64,000 nt of DNA from Orrella dioscoreae. GTDB lineage: Bacteria; Pseudomonadota; Gammaproteobacteria; Burkholderiales; Burkholderiaceae_B. A program made the position numbers and the translations under genes. Below are positions 43,584 to 52,757 of this stretch, one piece after another. Each line of letters starts with the position of its first letter. Within the stretch, counting starts at the first letter, position 1. The DNA lies in the NCBI RefSeq assembly GCF_900089455.2, contig NZ_LT907988.1, forward strand, positions 3,162,001 to 3,226,000. Reading direction: 5' to 3'. The notes beneath the pieces are model-generated. The model saw only the letters and a list, made by a program, of their open reading frames with translations, did not search any database and was not told where the DNA came from.

Positions 43584-45679
43584 ACCCGGCCACTCACGCC
43601 CCGCAAGCCGACAACACCCTGCCCGCGTCGCACTGGCACGTTGCGCAGGACGAACACGATATCGCCTGGCTGACGCTGGACAGCCCCGGCACCGCCGTCA
43701 ACGTGCTGACCCGCGAGGTCATGGCCGAACTGGGCGCCGTGCTGGCCCGTTTCGAAACCATGCCGCCGCGCGCCCTGATCATCCGCTCGGGCAAGCCGGG
43801 CAACTTCATCGTCGGTGCCGACATCAACGAATTCGGCGGCCTGGACACGCCCGAGAAAGCGCGCGAACTGGTCGCGCGCGGCTGGCACCTCTTCAACACA
43901 CTTGCCGCCGTGCGCTATCCGACGCTGGCGCTCGTGCGCGGCCACTGCCTGGGCGGCGGCACCGAACTGGCGCTGGCCTGCCGCTGGCGCATCGTGGTGG
44001 ACGAGCCCGCCACCTCCCTCGGCCTGCCCGAGGTCATGCTGGGCATCTTCCCCGGCTGGGGCGGCATGCGCCGCCTGCCCGCGCTCATCGGCCCGCCTGC
44101 CGCGCTTGATCTCATGCTGACCGGCAAGACCGTCGATGCCCGCCGCGCGCTGTCGCTGGGCCTGGCCGATCTCGCCGTGCCGCCGCGCGTCATGGAGGCC
44201 ACCGCCCGCCTCGTCGTGCTGCAAGGCGGCCCCAAGCGCCGCACGCCGCTGGCCCGCCGCATGCAGCGCCTGCTGGACCTCTGGCCCGTGAAGCGCCTGG
44301 TGGCCCGGCGCGCGCTGAAGACCGTCGAGGCCCGCGACCCGCGCGGCCACTATCCCGCGCCGCGCGCCATCATCGACATCTGGGCCAACCACGGCGGCAA
44401 TGCACTGAATGCGCCCGGCCAACTGGCCTCAGTCATCGGCTCACCCACCGCGCGCAACCTGCTGCGCGTCTTCCGCCTGCGCGAGCAGTTGAAGGCGCAA
44501 GGCAAGCAGACCGGCACGCCGGCCAAGCGCGTGCATGTGATCGGCGCGGGCGTCATGGGCGGCGACATCGCGGCCTGGTGCGCCTACAAGGGCCTCACCG
44601 TCAGCCTGCAGGACCAGGACGGCGGGCGCCTCGCCACGGCCATCGGCCGGGCCCAGCAACTCTATGCGCGCAAGTTCCGCCGCGACCTGCGCGGCGCGCG
44701 GGCCGCGGCGGACCGCCTCATTCCCGACCCGCAAGGCGCGGGCGTCGCGCACGCGGACATCGTCATCGAGGCCATCAGCGAGAACCTGGAGGCCAAGCTG
44801 GGCCTGTACCGCGAGATCGCCCCCCGCATGAAGGCGGACGCGATCCTTGCCACCAACACCTCCAGCCTGCGGCTGGAAGACCTGTCCCAGGGCCTGCCCG
44901 GCGGCAGGCAGCTGGTCGGCATCCACTTCTTCAACCCCGTCGCGAGCATGCCGCTGGTGGAAGTGGTGCACACCGACGCGACCCCGCCGGCACTGCGCGC
45001 GCGCGCAGCGGCATTCGTCGGACAGCTCGACAAGCTGGCCCTGCCGGTGCGCAGCGCGCCGGGCTTCCTCGTGAATGCGGTGCTTGCGCCCTACATGCTG
45101 GAAGCCATGCGCTGCGTGGACGAAGGCCTGGCGCCGTCCAGCGTGGACGCCGCGATGGAAGCCTTCGGCATGCCGATGGGGCCGCTGGAGCTTGCCGACA
45201 CCGTGGGGCTCGATATCGCGATGGCAGCCGGCAAGCAGTTGTCCGACGGCGAGCAACCGCCCGCCTGCCTCGTGCGCCTGGTCGACGGCGGCAAGCTCGG
45301 CCGCAAGAGCGGCAAGGGCTTCTACATCTGGGAAGACGGCAAGCCGCAGAAAGACGCCGCGCCCGGCGCGCCCCCGGGTCTGGCCTCGCGCCTGCTGGCG
45401 CCCCTGCTGGCACGCACGCACAAACAGGTCGACGACGGCGTGGTGGCCAGCGCGGAACTGGCCGACGCCGGCATCATCTTCGGCACCGGCTTCGCGCCCT
45501 TCACGGGGGGGCCGCTGCATTGGGAGCAGCACGCCGGCCAGGCCGGCGCCGCGGCACCGGCAGCCGCGCCTGCAAGCACCGGCACAACGGCTCCCGCCAC
45601 ACCCCGCAACGAACATACCCACAAGCCGGCCGAACCCGGCACAATGCACGACCCTTCCACCAAGGAGACCAAAACATGA
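43580..45679 (+). CDS. fatty oxidation multifunctional enzyme (enoyl-CoA hydratase / 3-hydroxyacyl-CoA dehydrogenase)
   Basis: 699 residues. The hydratase domain (about 20-220) has both catalytic glutamates, Glu129 in GGGTEL and Glu151 in LPEVMLG. The dehydrogenase domain begins at about residue 315 with the NAD motif GAGVMGGDIA and includes HFFNPVASMPLVEVV. A C-terminal dehydrogenase half and an Ala/Pro-rich tail follow. It carries out two steps of beta-oxidation and passes 3-ketoacyl-CoA to the thiolase encoded just before it. The FadB/FadJ split cannot be decided by eye. Confidence 0.92.
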   Translation: MNPATHAPQADNTLPASHWHVAQDEHDIAWLTLDSPGTAVNVLTREVMAELGAVLARFETMPPRALIIRSGKPGNFIVGADINEFGGLDTPEKARELVARGWHLFNTLAAVRYPTLALVRGHCLGGGTELALACRWRIVVDEPATSLGLPEVMLGIFPGWGGMRRLPALIGPPAALDLMLTGKTVDARRALSLGLADLAVPPRVMEATARLVVLQGGPKRRTPLARRMQRLLDLWPVKRLVARRALKTVEARDPRGHYPAPRAIIDIWANHGGNALNAPGQLASVIGSPTARNLLRVFRLREQLKAQGKQTGTPAKRVHVIGAGVMGGDIAAWCAYKGLTVSLQDQDGGRLATAIGRAQQLYARKFRRDLRGARAAADRLIPDPQGAGVAHADIVIEAISENLEAKLGLYREIAPRMKADAILATNTSSLRLEDLSQGLPGGRQLVGIHFFNPVASMPLVEVVHTDATPPALRARAAAFVGQLDKLALPVRSAPGFLVNAVLAPYMLEAMRCVDEGLAPSSVDAAMEAFGMPMGPLELADTVGLDIAMAAGKQLSDGEQPPACLVRLVDGGKLGRKSGKGFYIWEDGKPQKDAAPGAPPGLASRLLAPLLARTHKQVDDGVVASAELADAGIIFGTGFAPFTGGPLHWEQHAGQAGAAAPAAAPASTGTTAPATPRNEHTHKPAEPGTMHDPSTKETKT

Positions 45680-46929
45680 TGAAGCACTCCCCCATTGTGG
45701 TCGCGTTGTCGGCCGCAACGCTGGGTCTGGCCACGGGGGCCGCGCAGGGCGCGGGCTTCCAGTTGCTGGAGCAGAATGCCAGTGGCCTGGGCAACGCCTA
45801 TGCCGGCTCCGCGGCCGTCGCCGAGAACGCCAGCACGATCTACTTCAACCCCGCCGGCATGGCCTACCTGTCAGGGCTCTCGGTCTCGGGCGGCGTCACT
45901 GCCATCAAGCCGAGCTTCAAGTTCAAGGATGACGGCAACAGCACGCGCCCGCTGGCGGCGCCCGGCGCATTGGGCGGCAACGGCGGCGACGCCGGCAAAT
46001 GGGGCGTGGTGCCCAACGCCTACCTGGCCTGGCAGATCGACAACCGCTGGAATGTCGGCGTGGGCCTGGGCGCCCCCTTCGGCCTGATGACGCACTATCA
46101 GGGCGACTGGGTGGGCCAATACCACTCCCGCAAGTTCGAGATCCAGACCATCAACGTCAACCCCTCTGTCTCGTACAAGGTCAACGAACAGTGGGCGCTG
46201 GGCGTGGGCGTGAACTACCAGCGCATCGACGCCGAGTACACGCGCACCGCGGTCGTGGCGCCGGGCCTGTCACGCGAAGCGACGGTCAAGATGGATGGAG
46301 ATGCCTGGGGCTGGAATGCCGGCGTCATGTTCCAACCGACGCCTGCCACCCGCATCGGCCTGTCCTATCGCTCCAAGGTCAAGCACGACGTCGACGGCCA
46401 CACGGACCTGGCAGGCATCGGCAGCTTCGATGCCCAGGCCAGCGTGGACCTGCCCGATTCCGCCATCCTGAGCGCCTATCACCAGTTGAACAGCCGCTGG
46501 GAACTGCTGGGCGACGTCTCCTGGACCGGCTGGAGCAGCATTCCGGAACTGAAGATCAACAACACCGGCATCCCCGGCGACACGCTGCACCTGGATTTCC
46601 GGGATACGTGGCGGGTGGCGCTGGGCGCGAATTACAAGGTGAACGAGGCCTGGAAGCTGAAGTTCGGCGTGGCCTGGGACCAGTCGCCGGTCCACGAGGC
46701 GGCCGACCGTCCCACCTCGCTGCCCGACAACGACCGCTGGTGGTTCTCGACCGGCGTGCAATTCCAGGCCGGCAAGAACACCACCGTGGACGTGGGCTAC
46801 ACCTATCTGTACCTGGACAAGACCCGCATCAACAACACGGGTGAAAGCCTTGCCCAGAAAGGCCGCGTGTCGGGCGAATACACCAGCAACGGCAACATCT
46901 TCGGCGTGCAGGTCTCGTCGCGATTCTGA
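45676..46929 (+). CDS. fadL: FadL-type outer-membrane fatty-acid transporter
   Basis: 417 residues. A signal peptide (HSPIVVALSAATLGLATGAAQG) is followed by the FadL N-terminus AGFQLLEQNASGLGNAYAG, the plug motif NASTIYFNPAGMAYL and a 14-strand barrel ending VQVSSRF. It imports long-chain fatty acids. AAGGAG lies eight bases before the ATG, which overlaps the preceding stop as ATGA. It supplies substrate to the two enzymes upstream in the same operon. Confidence 0.93.
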   Translation: MMKHSPIVVALSAATLGLATGAAQGAGFQLLEQNASGLGNAYAGSAAVAENASTIYFNPAGMAYLSGLSVSGGVTAIKPSFKFKDDGNSTRPLAAPGALGGNGGDAGKWGVVPNAYLAWQIDNRWNVGVGLGAPFGLMTHYQGDWVGQYHSRKFEIQTINVNPSVSYKVNEQWALGVGVNYQRIDAEYTRTAVVAPGLSREATVKMDGDAWGWNAGVMFQPTPATRIGLSYRSKVKHDVDGHTDLAGIGSFDAQASVDLPDSAILSAYHQLNSRWELLGDVSWTGWSSIPELKINNTGIPGDTLHLDFRDTWRVALGANYKVNEAWKLKFGVAWDQSPVHEAADRPTSLPDNDRWWFSTGVQFQAGKNTTVDVGYTYLYLDKTRINNTGESLAQKGRVSGEYTSNGNIFGVQVSSRF

Positions 46930-46958
46930 GCATGCAGCATGCAAGGCCCGAAGCAAAA

Positions 46959-46978
46959 AGCCGCCCCGTGGGGCGGCT
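46959..46978. terminator. bidirectional terminator between fadL and the Fur-like gene
   Basis: AGCCGCCCC and GGGGCGGCT form a nine-base stem with a two-base loop (46959-46978). It is preceded by AAAAA and followed by TGTTT, so it can stop transcription from both convergent genes. Confidence 0.88.
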
Positions 46979-46981
46979 TGT

Positions 46982-47389
46982 TTACTTCGGGGCGGCGAAG
47001 ATCGTGATGGTGTATTCGGACAGGGTGTAGCCCATTTCGTCGGCGATCTTGTTCAGGCGCTTCTCGATCTGCGGGTCGAAGAACTCCTTCACTTCACCCG
47101 TCTGGGCGCACACCAGGTGGCCGTGATGGCGCTCGCCGTCGTTCAGTTCATAGACCGCCTTGTTGCCGCCCAGCTGGCTGCGCTGCAGCAGGCCGGCCTG
47201 CTCGAACTGCGTCAGCACGCGGTACACGGTGGCCAGGCCCATTTCGATGCCGTCGGTGACCAGCAGGCGATAGACGTCTTCGGCACTCAGATGGCGCTGG
47301 TCGCTGTTGCGAAACACGTCCAGGATCTTCATGCGCGGGAACGTCACCTTCAGGCCGCTGCTGCGTAGCTCCAGGGTTTCGGTGTTCAT
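46982..47389 (-). CDS. Fur-family regulator lacking the CxxC zinc site
   Basis: 135 residues. The N-terminal winged helix is well conserved ([44 protein letters not shown]). The C-terminal dimer domain keeps HHGHLVC and [10 protein letters not shown], but the usual CxxC is replaced by CAQTG and no C-terminal cysteines remain. The usual HHDH reads HHGH. Sensory metal binding may therefore be altered. It could be the main Fur or a paralogue; the window shows no other copy. Confidence 0.85.
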   Translation of the reverse strand: MNTETLELRSSGLKVTFPRMKILDVFRNSDQRHLSAEDVYRLLVTDGIEMGLATVYRVLTQFEQAGLLQRSQLGGNKAVYELNDGERHHGHLVCAQTGEVKEFFDPQIEKRLNKIADEMGYTLSEYTITIFAAPK

Positions 47390-47568
47390 GCTTGGCTCCG
47401 GGGAATGGCGCAGGGCGCCGCCTTGCGCAGCGCCAAGCGGCCGACCCGGGACGGGCCAGCCTAATCCTCGCTACTTTATAGCAACACGGCCCGCTTTCCT
47501 ATGCCTGGCGAGCCGGATGCTATGCGCAGTGCGCGGCGCCGGGATATTTCCCTCGCCGCGCACCTGCC

Positions 47569-47994
47569 TCAGGCCAGCGTCAACGTGACGTCGATGTTGC
47601 CGCGCGTGGCGTTCGAATACGGGCAGACCACGTGCGCCTTCTCGATCAGCGCCTGGGCCTGGTCACGGTCCAGGCCGGGCAGCGAGATGATCAGCTCGGC
47701 CTCGATGCCGAAACCCGTCGGGATCTGGCCGATGCCGACCTTGCCCGTGATGCTGACGTCGGCGGGCAGCGCCACTTTTTCGCGGCCGGCGACGAACTTC
47801 AGCGCGCCCAGGAAGCAGGCCGAGTAGCCGGCGGCGAAGAGCTGTTCCGGGTTGGTGCCGGCGCCCCCGGCGCCGCCCAATTCGCGCGGGGTGCTCAGGG
47901 TGACGTCCAGGGCGCCGTCCGACGAGACGGCACGGCCTTCACGGCCGCCCGTGGCGGTGGCTTCGGCGCGGTAGAGAACTTTTTCGATCGACAT
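47569..47994 (-). CDS. ohr: organic hydroperoxide resistance protein Ohr
   Basis: 141 residues. A thiol peroxidase that reduces organic hydroperoxides. The catalytic pair is Cys60 ([10 protein letters not shown]) and Cys124 (VVCPYSNAT). AGGAG lies upstream of the ATG at 47994; a longer frame to 48039 has no site. It lies in the same direction as ohrR but has its own 117-base upstream region with possible OhrR sites. Confidence 0.95.
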   Translation of the reverse strand: MSIEKVLYRAEATATGGREGRAVSSDGALDVTLSTPRELGGAGGAGTNPEQLFAAGYSACFLGALKFVAGREKVALPADVSITGKVGIGQIPTGFGIEAELIISLPGLDRDQAQALIEKAHVVCPYSNATRGNIDVTLTLA

Positions 47995-48041
47995 GGCAAG
48001 ACTCCTGAGAGGAAGAGAAGAACGATGCCGGACTGGCATCA

Positions 48042-48082
48042 GATTAATACACGATTAAATCGCACACTATAAAAATCGCACA
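48042..48082. promoter_or_regulatory. candidate OhrR site upstream of ohr
   Basis: A 20-base near-palindrome GATTAA-N7-TTAAATC spans 48042-48061. AAATCGCACA then occurs twice (48057-48066 and 48073-48082) with a 16-base period. The patch is the only AT-rich stretch before ohr and overlaps where its promoter should be. Confidence 0.4.
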
Positions 48083-48111
48083 TCACAAACCGATGACACC
48101 GCGCCGCCTCG

Positions 48112-48567
48112 TCAGTCCGCGTAGGCCGCCAGCCGCTCACGCAAGGTGCTGAGCTCCTGGTGCAAGGCCTGCAACTGCCCGGGCGAGCACTGCACCGCGC
48201 ACCCCACCTGCTCGGGCACGGCCTGCGCCTTGCGGCGCAAGGCCTTGCCCTGGCTGGTCAGGCTGATGATCACCTGGCGCTCATCGCTGGCGCTGCGCGC
48301 CCGGCTGACCAGTCCTGCCGCTTCCAGGCGCTTGAGCAAGGGCGTCAGCGTGGCCGAGTCCAGGTACAGGCGTTCGCCGATATCCGTCACGGTCAGGGCG
48401 TCGCCCTCCCACAACACCAGCATTACCAGGTATTGCGGATAAGTCAGGCCCAGCTCGCGCAACAGCTTGCGATACACCTTGTTCATGGCCAGCGTTGCGG
48501 AGTACAGCGCAAAGCAAAGCTGGCCATCGAGCTGGAGCAGGGAGTCGGCGGGTTGGCGGGTGTCCAT
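48112..48567 (-). CDS. ohrR: OhrR peroxide-sensing MarR-family repressor
   Basis: 151 residues. Cys18 in [12 protein letters not shown] is the conserved peroxide-sensing cysteine of OhrR. The winged helix includes [33 protein letters not shown] and [11 protein letters not shown]. Three more cysteines lie near the C-terminus ([10 protein letters not shown] region), as in two-Cys OhrR proteins. It represses ohr until oxidised by organic peroxides. The promoter region carries a palindrome, suggesting autoregulation. Confidence 0.92.
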   Translation of the reverse strand: MDTRQPADSLLQLDGQLCFALYSATLAMNKVYRKLLRELGLTYPQYLVMLVLWEGDALTVTDIGERLYLDSATLTPLLKRLEAAGLVSRARSASDERQVIISLTSQGKALRRKAQAVPEQVGCAVQCSPGQLQALHQELSTLRERLAAYAD

Positions 48568-48576
48568 GCGTCGCAG

Positions 48577-48598
48577 TTTATATAGCGCGCTATTTAAA
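48577..48598. promoter_or_regulatory. candidate OhrR operator upstream of ohrR
   Basis: ATAGCGCGCTAT (48582-48593) is a perfect 12-base palindrome inside a wider AT-rich inverted repeat TTTAT...TTTAAA (48577-48598), ten bases before the ohrR start. It could also affect the divergent LysE gene. Confidence 0.45.
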
Positions 48599-48695
48599 CG
48601 CAAGCGATTTTTTATTCCTGCGTCCATCCCTCGCCTGGCCACGGCGCCAGGCATAGAATCAGCCGCAGGCAGTCCCCCCTTCTTCGCGAGCCCCC

Positions 48696-49331
48696 ATGCT
48701 GACCCTCACCGAATTGGCCTGGTTCGCCCTGGCCGCCCTGGTCCTGGTGCTGACGCCCGGTCCCAACATGATCTATTGCATCTCGCGCGCCTTGTGCCAG
48801 GGCCGGCAGGCGGGCGTGATTTCGCTGGCCGGCGTGTTGCTGGGTTTCCTGGTGCATCTGGTGGCGGCCTCGGTCGGCCTCACGGCGCTGCTGGCCGCCG
48901 TCCCCTATGCCTTCGAGGCCATCCGGCTGCTGGGCGCGGCCTATCTGCTGTGGCTCGCCTGGCAGTCGGTCAAGCCCGGCGGCCAGCCGCTCTTCGCCGC
49001 GCGCGCCTTGCCCCTGGACCCGCCCGCGAAGCTGTTCCGCATGGGCTTCCTGACCAACGTGCTGAATCCCAAGGTCGCGTTGTTCTACCTGTCCTTCTTC
49101 CCGCAGTTCCTGCATCCCGAACGCGGCTCGATCCTGTGGCAGAGCGTCAGCCTGGGCGCCGTGCAGATCACGGTCAGCGGCGTGGTCAACTTGCTGCTGG
49201 TGCTGGGCGCCGCACGCATTGCCCAACTGCTGTCGCGCCACGAAGGCTGGCAGCGCGCGCAGCGTTACCTGATGGGCGGCGTCCTGGCGCTGCTGGCCTT
49301 GCGCATCGCCACGGACGACCGCCAGGCTTGA
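48696..49331 (+). CDS. LysE/RhtB family amino-acid exporter
   Basis: 211 residues, six TM helices. The family signature [21 protein letters not shown] follows the first helix, and [22 protein letters not shown] marks the fourth. Members export lysine, homoserine, threonine or related compounds; the substrate cannot be read from sequence. It is divergent from ohrR and convergent with the porin gene. Confidence 0.9.
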   Translation: MLTLTELAWFALAALVLVLTPGPNMIYCISRALCQGRQAGVISLAGVLLGFLVHLVAASVGLTALLAAVPYAFEAIRLLGAAYLLWLAWQSVKPGGQPLFAARALPLDPPAKLFRMGFLTNVLNPKVALFYLSFFPQFLHPERGSILWQSVSLGAVQITVSGVVNLLLVLGAARIAQLLSRHEGWQRAQRYLMGGVLALLALRIATDDRQA

Positions 49332-49346
49332 CCTGTCTCGCCCATG

Positions 49347-49374
49347 CGGCGCGGTGTGCAGACGCCGCGCCGCT
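49347..49374. terminator. GC hairpin between lysE and porin genes
   Basis: GCGGCGCGG (49347-49355) pairs with CCGCGCCGC (49366-49374) in the 51-base convergent gap. No T-tract follows on either strand. Confidence 0.4.
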
Positions 49375-49382
49375 GCCGCCGC

Positions 49383-50498
49383 CTAGAACCGGTGCAGGAG
49401 GCCGACGCGGTATTCCTGGCTGCGCGCATCGTCGATATAGGCGGCATTGCGCAGATACGTGCCGATGGCATACAGGTTGGTGCGCTTGGACAGCTCGTAG
49501 GTATAGCCCAGGCTGAAGCCATGCTGCGTGGCAATGCCGTTGCCGCCCGGCGCCGGCACGTCCAGGTTGGAGTCCGATGCCGACCACGCCCCCAGCAGCT
49601 TGCCCGCCCTGCCCACCGGCACCGTCGCGCCCACCAGATAGTTGTGCGCCTTGAAGCCCTCCAGGTAGCGGCCGTTGGGCGCCGGCAAGGCGGCGCCCAG
49701 GCTGCCCAGCAGGGTGTTGCCCGCCGCGATCCGCCCATCGATGTCCTGGCCATAGGCCAGCGACAGCTTGAGGATCTCGAAGTCATAGGCCGCGCCCACG
49801 ATCCACGCCTTCAGGGTGCCCGTTCCATCGTTGGCCGGCGTCTGCACGCGGGCCAGGCGGTCGAACGTGGCGATGGCGCTCAGGGGACCGCCGGCATAGC
49901 GCAAGCCGATGGCCAGCGCGGTCGCCGACGTGTCGTCCCACGCGGTGCCCGCGCCGAAGCCCGCTTCGTTCGAGTAGCCGATCGCGCCGGTGAAGCCGCC
50001 GATGTTCGGTGTCTCGTACTTGGCCATGCCGTCGTAGCGCACCAGCGACGAACCGAAAGCCACCGATTGCGAGCCCAGGCCGAAGCCGTTGCCGAAAGGA
50101 CCGATGCCGCTGAAGTACAGGAAGCCCTGGCCGTACTGGCGCCCCAGCGTCAAGGTACCCCAGTCCTTGCTGCCCAGGCCCAGGAAGGCCTGCCTGTTGA
50201 AGGCCGTGCGCTGCGTATCCGCATGCTGGCCGGTCTGCAGCGTGTAGCCCGCCTCCAGCGTGAAGAGCGCACGCCAGCCATCGCCCAGGTCTTCCGAACC
50301 GCGCAGGCCCCAGCGGTCCCCCGTCTGTCCTCCTGAGTGCGCGCCCGTGCGCGACTGGCTGCCGACGTTCGGGATCTTGATCGACTGGTATTGCACGCCG
50401 CCATCGACCGTGCCGTACAGCGTCACCGACGTGCCCGCTTGCGCAAACGCCAGGCCGGATGCCGTGCACAGCGCCATGGATACGCAAAGTTTTTGCAT
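49383..50498 (-). CDS. Gram-negative general porin (Omp32/OmpC-like)
   Basis: 371 residues. A signal peptide (MQKLCVSMALCTASGLAFA) is followed by the porin N-terminus GTSVTLYGTVDGGVQYQS, the RWGLRGSEDLGDGWRALFTLE strand pair and a C-terminus ending in EYRVGLLHRF with the terminal Phe required for barrel assembly. It lies 93 bases after the catabolic operon on the same strand and may admit that operon's substrate. Confidence 0.92.
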   Translation of the reverse strand: MQKLCVSMALCTASGLAFAQAGTSVTLYGTVDGGVQYQSIKIPNVGSQSRTGAHSGGQTGDRWGLRGSEDLGDGWRALFTLEAGYTLQTGQHADTQRTAFNRQAFLGLGSKDWGTLTLGRQYGQGFLYFSGIGPFGNGFGLGSQSVAFGSSLVRYDGMAKYETPNIGGFTGAIGYSNEAGFGAGTAWDDTSATALAIGLRYAGGPLSAIATFDRLARVQTPANDGTGTLKAWIVGAAYDFEILKLSLAYGQDIDGRIAAGNTLLGSLGAALPAPNGRYLEGFKAHNYLVGATVPVGRAGKLLGAWSASDSNLDVPAPGGNGIATQHGFSLGYTYELSKRTNLYAIGTYLRNAAYIDDARSQEYRVGLLHRF

Positions 50499-50591
50499 GA
50501 GTTGTCTCCCACCCCGTGATTGGGCGTTGTTGTGATTTATGTTTTTTCCGCCGCGCGTCCGCCGGACCGGCCAGCGGCGGGAGAGGCACGG

Positions 50592-51479
50592 CTACACCAC
50601 TGTCCGGTGCCGCGTGATGCAGGTCTGCAGAATGTCTTCGCCGCTGCGCTGCCACCAGTCTGCTTCCGAGAAGATCTCGACTTCGCTGTAGCCCGCGTAA
50701 CCCGCGGCCTCCACCCAGCCCCGGATCCTGGGCAGGTCGATGACGCCGTCGCCCATCATGGCGCGGTCCGACAGCAGGTCACGGGTGGGCAGGCGCCAAT
50801 CGCACACGTGATAGGCGAACAGGCGATCCCGGCCGGCGCGGGCGATCTGGCGTTCCAGCTCGGGATCCCACCAGACGTGATAGACGTCCAGCGCCACGCC
50901 CAGCATGGCGCGGCCGCCTTGCGCCAGCGGGTCCAGCGTCTCGCACAGGTCCAGCGCCTGGGCCAGCGTATTGATGCAGGCACGCTCGGCGGCTTGCATC
51001 GGGTGCAAGGGTTCGATGGCGAGCGGCATCCCGGCCTCGCGGGCATAGGCCAGCGTTTCAGCGATGCCGTCGCGCACCTGCGCGCGCGCGCCGCCGATGT
51101 CCTTGTGCAACGCCTTGCCTTCCAGTGCGCCTGGCAAGGACCCCACCACCAGCACCACGCAAGGCGCGTCCAGCGCGAGGGCCTCGTCGATGGCGCGACG
51201 GTTGTCATCCAGCGCGGCGCGGCGCCCCGCCTCGTCGGCCGCCGTGAAGAAGCCGCCCCGGCAATAGCCGGACAGGCCGATGCCATGCGCGCGCAGTTGG
51301 CTGCACACCTGCGCCAGGCCGGCCGCGGCAACCTGGTCGCGCCACGGGCTGATGGCCTGGATGCCATGTCGCGCGCACTGGTCGATGATGCGGGCAAGCG
51401 GCACCTCGGCGCCGCCCTGCCGGCGCACGGTGGCGGTGTTGATGGACAGCCAGTCGTGATCGTTCGAGAAATCGCGCAT
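50592..51479 (-). CDS. sugar phosphate isomerase/epimerase (TIM barrel)
   Basis: 295 residues of the xylose-isomerase-like AP-endonuclease-2 fold. Metal-site motifs are visible in LAIEPLHPM (Glu), MLGVALDVYHVWWDPE (Asp and His), FAYHVCDWRLP (His, Asp) and YSEVEIFS (Glu). It starts three bases after the DUF993 gene. With an oxidoreductase and DUF993 partner it probably acts on an oxidised sugar or polyol; the exact substrate is unknown. Confidence 0.88.
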   Translation of the reverse strand: MRDFSNDHDWLSINTATVRRQGGAEVPLARIIDQCARHGIQAISPWRDQVAAAGLAQVCSQLRAHGIGLSGYCRGGFFTAADEAGRRAALDDNRRAIDEALALDAPCVVLVVGSLPGALEGKALHKDIGGARAQVRDGIAETLAYAREAGMPLAIEPLHPMQAAERACINTLAQALDLCETLDPLAQGGRAMLGVALDVYHVWWDPELERQIARAGRDRLFAYHVCDWRLPTRDLLSDRAMMGDGVIDLPRIRGWVEAAGYAGYSEVEIFSEADWWQRSGEDILQTCITRHRTVV

Positions 51480-51482
51480 GGC

Positions 51483-52688
51483 CTACTCCACGCCGTGCAA
51501 CGCCAGCAGCGTGCGCATGCGATGCGTGGCAAGGTCGGGCCAGGCCAGCAGGTTGGCCTGGTCGGCCAGCCGGAACAGCTCGGCCAGGTGGACCAGCGAA
51601 CGGCTGCTTTGCTGGCCGCCCACCATCGAGAAGTGCTTCTGATGGCCATTGAGCCAGGCCATGAACACCACGCCGGTCTTGTAATAGCGCGTGGGCGCCT
51701 GGAAGATGTGGCGCGACAGGGGCACGGTCGGCCCCAGCAAGGCATGGAATCGGTCGATGCGGCCTTGCGCCAGCTCGCCCAGCGCCGCGCTCGCCACGGG
51801 CGCGATGGCGTCGAAGATGCCCAGCAGTGCATCGCTCTGGCCATGGCGCGCCTGTGCCCCCTGCCCGTCGCCCGCGATCAGTTCGGCGTAGTTGAAATCG
51901 TCCCCCGTGTACATCCGCACGCCCTGGCCGTCGTTGCCGCCGGTGACGGGCAGCTGGCGGCGCATCGCGATCTCGCGGTCCTTGTCCAGCAATGAGATCT
52001 TGATGCCGTCCACCTTGCCGGCCTCGGCCGCGATGATCTCCAGTGCCGTCGCCGTGGCGCGATCCAGGTCGGCGGTGCCCCAGTAACCGGCCAGGGCCGG
52101 ATCGAACATGTCGCCCAGCCAATGCAGGATGACGGGCTGGCGCGCCTGCCGCAGCAGCCGCGTGTACACCCGCACGTAATCCTCGGGGCCTTTCGCGACA
52201 CGAGCCAGCGCGCGGCTCGCCATCAGGATCAGCTTGCCGCCCAGGCGCTCGATTGCCTCCATCTGCGTTTCGTAGGCGCGGATCACATCATCCACGCTGC
52301 GCGCATCGGCGGGGTCCAGGTGGTCCGTGCCGCAACCGCTGGCCACCTGCGCCCCCGGCACGTCGCGCGCCATCTCCAGGGTGCGGGTGATCAGCGCCAG
52401 CGAGGTCGGCCAATCGAGGCCCATGCCACGCTGGGCCGTGTCCATGGCCTCGGCCACCCCCAGGCCCAAGGACCACAGGTAACGGCGGTAGGCGAGCGTG
52501 GTGTCCCAGTCCACGGCTGCGGTCTGCCACGGATCCACAGGGGCAAGCGGATCGGCCACCACGTGGGCCGCCGAATAGGCGATGCGCGTGAAGGCCGCGG
52601 GCGCGGGGTCTGGCGGCGGCGTGCCGGTCAAGGTGTAGGACGCAAGCGTCCTGCCGTCCCTTGCGGGCAGGCTCAAGGAAAGCGACAT
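51483..52688 (-). CDS. DUF993 family protein (aldolase-like TIM barrel)
   Basis: 401 residues that I recognise as DUF993, a family distantly related to dihydrodipicolinate synthase and annotated as such in places. Typical blocks are SLGLGVAEAMDTAQRGMGLDWP, VASGCGTDHL, VILHWLGDMFDPALAGYWG and VDGIKISLLDKD, the last with the Lys at the Schiff-base position. Its role is unproven; association with oxidoreductase and isomerase genes suggests carbon-chain cleavage of a keto-sugar acid. It sits 69 bases after the oxidoreductase gene. Confidence 0.85.
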   Translation of the reverse strand: MSLSLSLPARDGRTLASYTLTGTPPPDPAPAAFTRIAYSAAHVVADPLAPVDPWQTAAVDWDTTLAYRRYLWSLGLGVAEAMDTAQRGMGLDWPTSLALITRTLEMARDVPGAQVASGCGTDHLDPADARSVDDVIRAYETQMEAIERLGGKLILMASRALARVAKGPEDYVRVYTRLLRQARQPVILHWLGDMFDPALAGYWGTADLDRATATALEIIAAEAGKVDGIKISLLDKDREIAMRRQLPVTGGNDGQGVRMYTGDDFNYAELIAGDGQGAQARHGQSDALLGIFDAIAPVASAALGELAQGRIDRFHALLGPTVPLSRHIFQAPTRYYKTGVVFMAWLNGHQKHFSMVGGQQSSRSLVHLAELFRLADQANLLAWPDLATHRMRTLLALHGVE

Positions 52689-52757
52689 GGTGGCTCCTGG
52701 ATGAGCGTCGAAAGGAATCAGGCAAGGGGCCCAGGCCGCGCAAGGCGGCCTGGCGCG

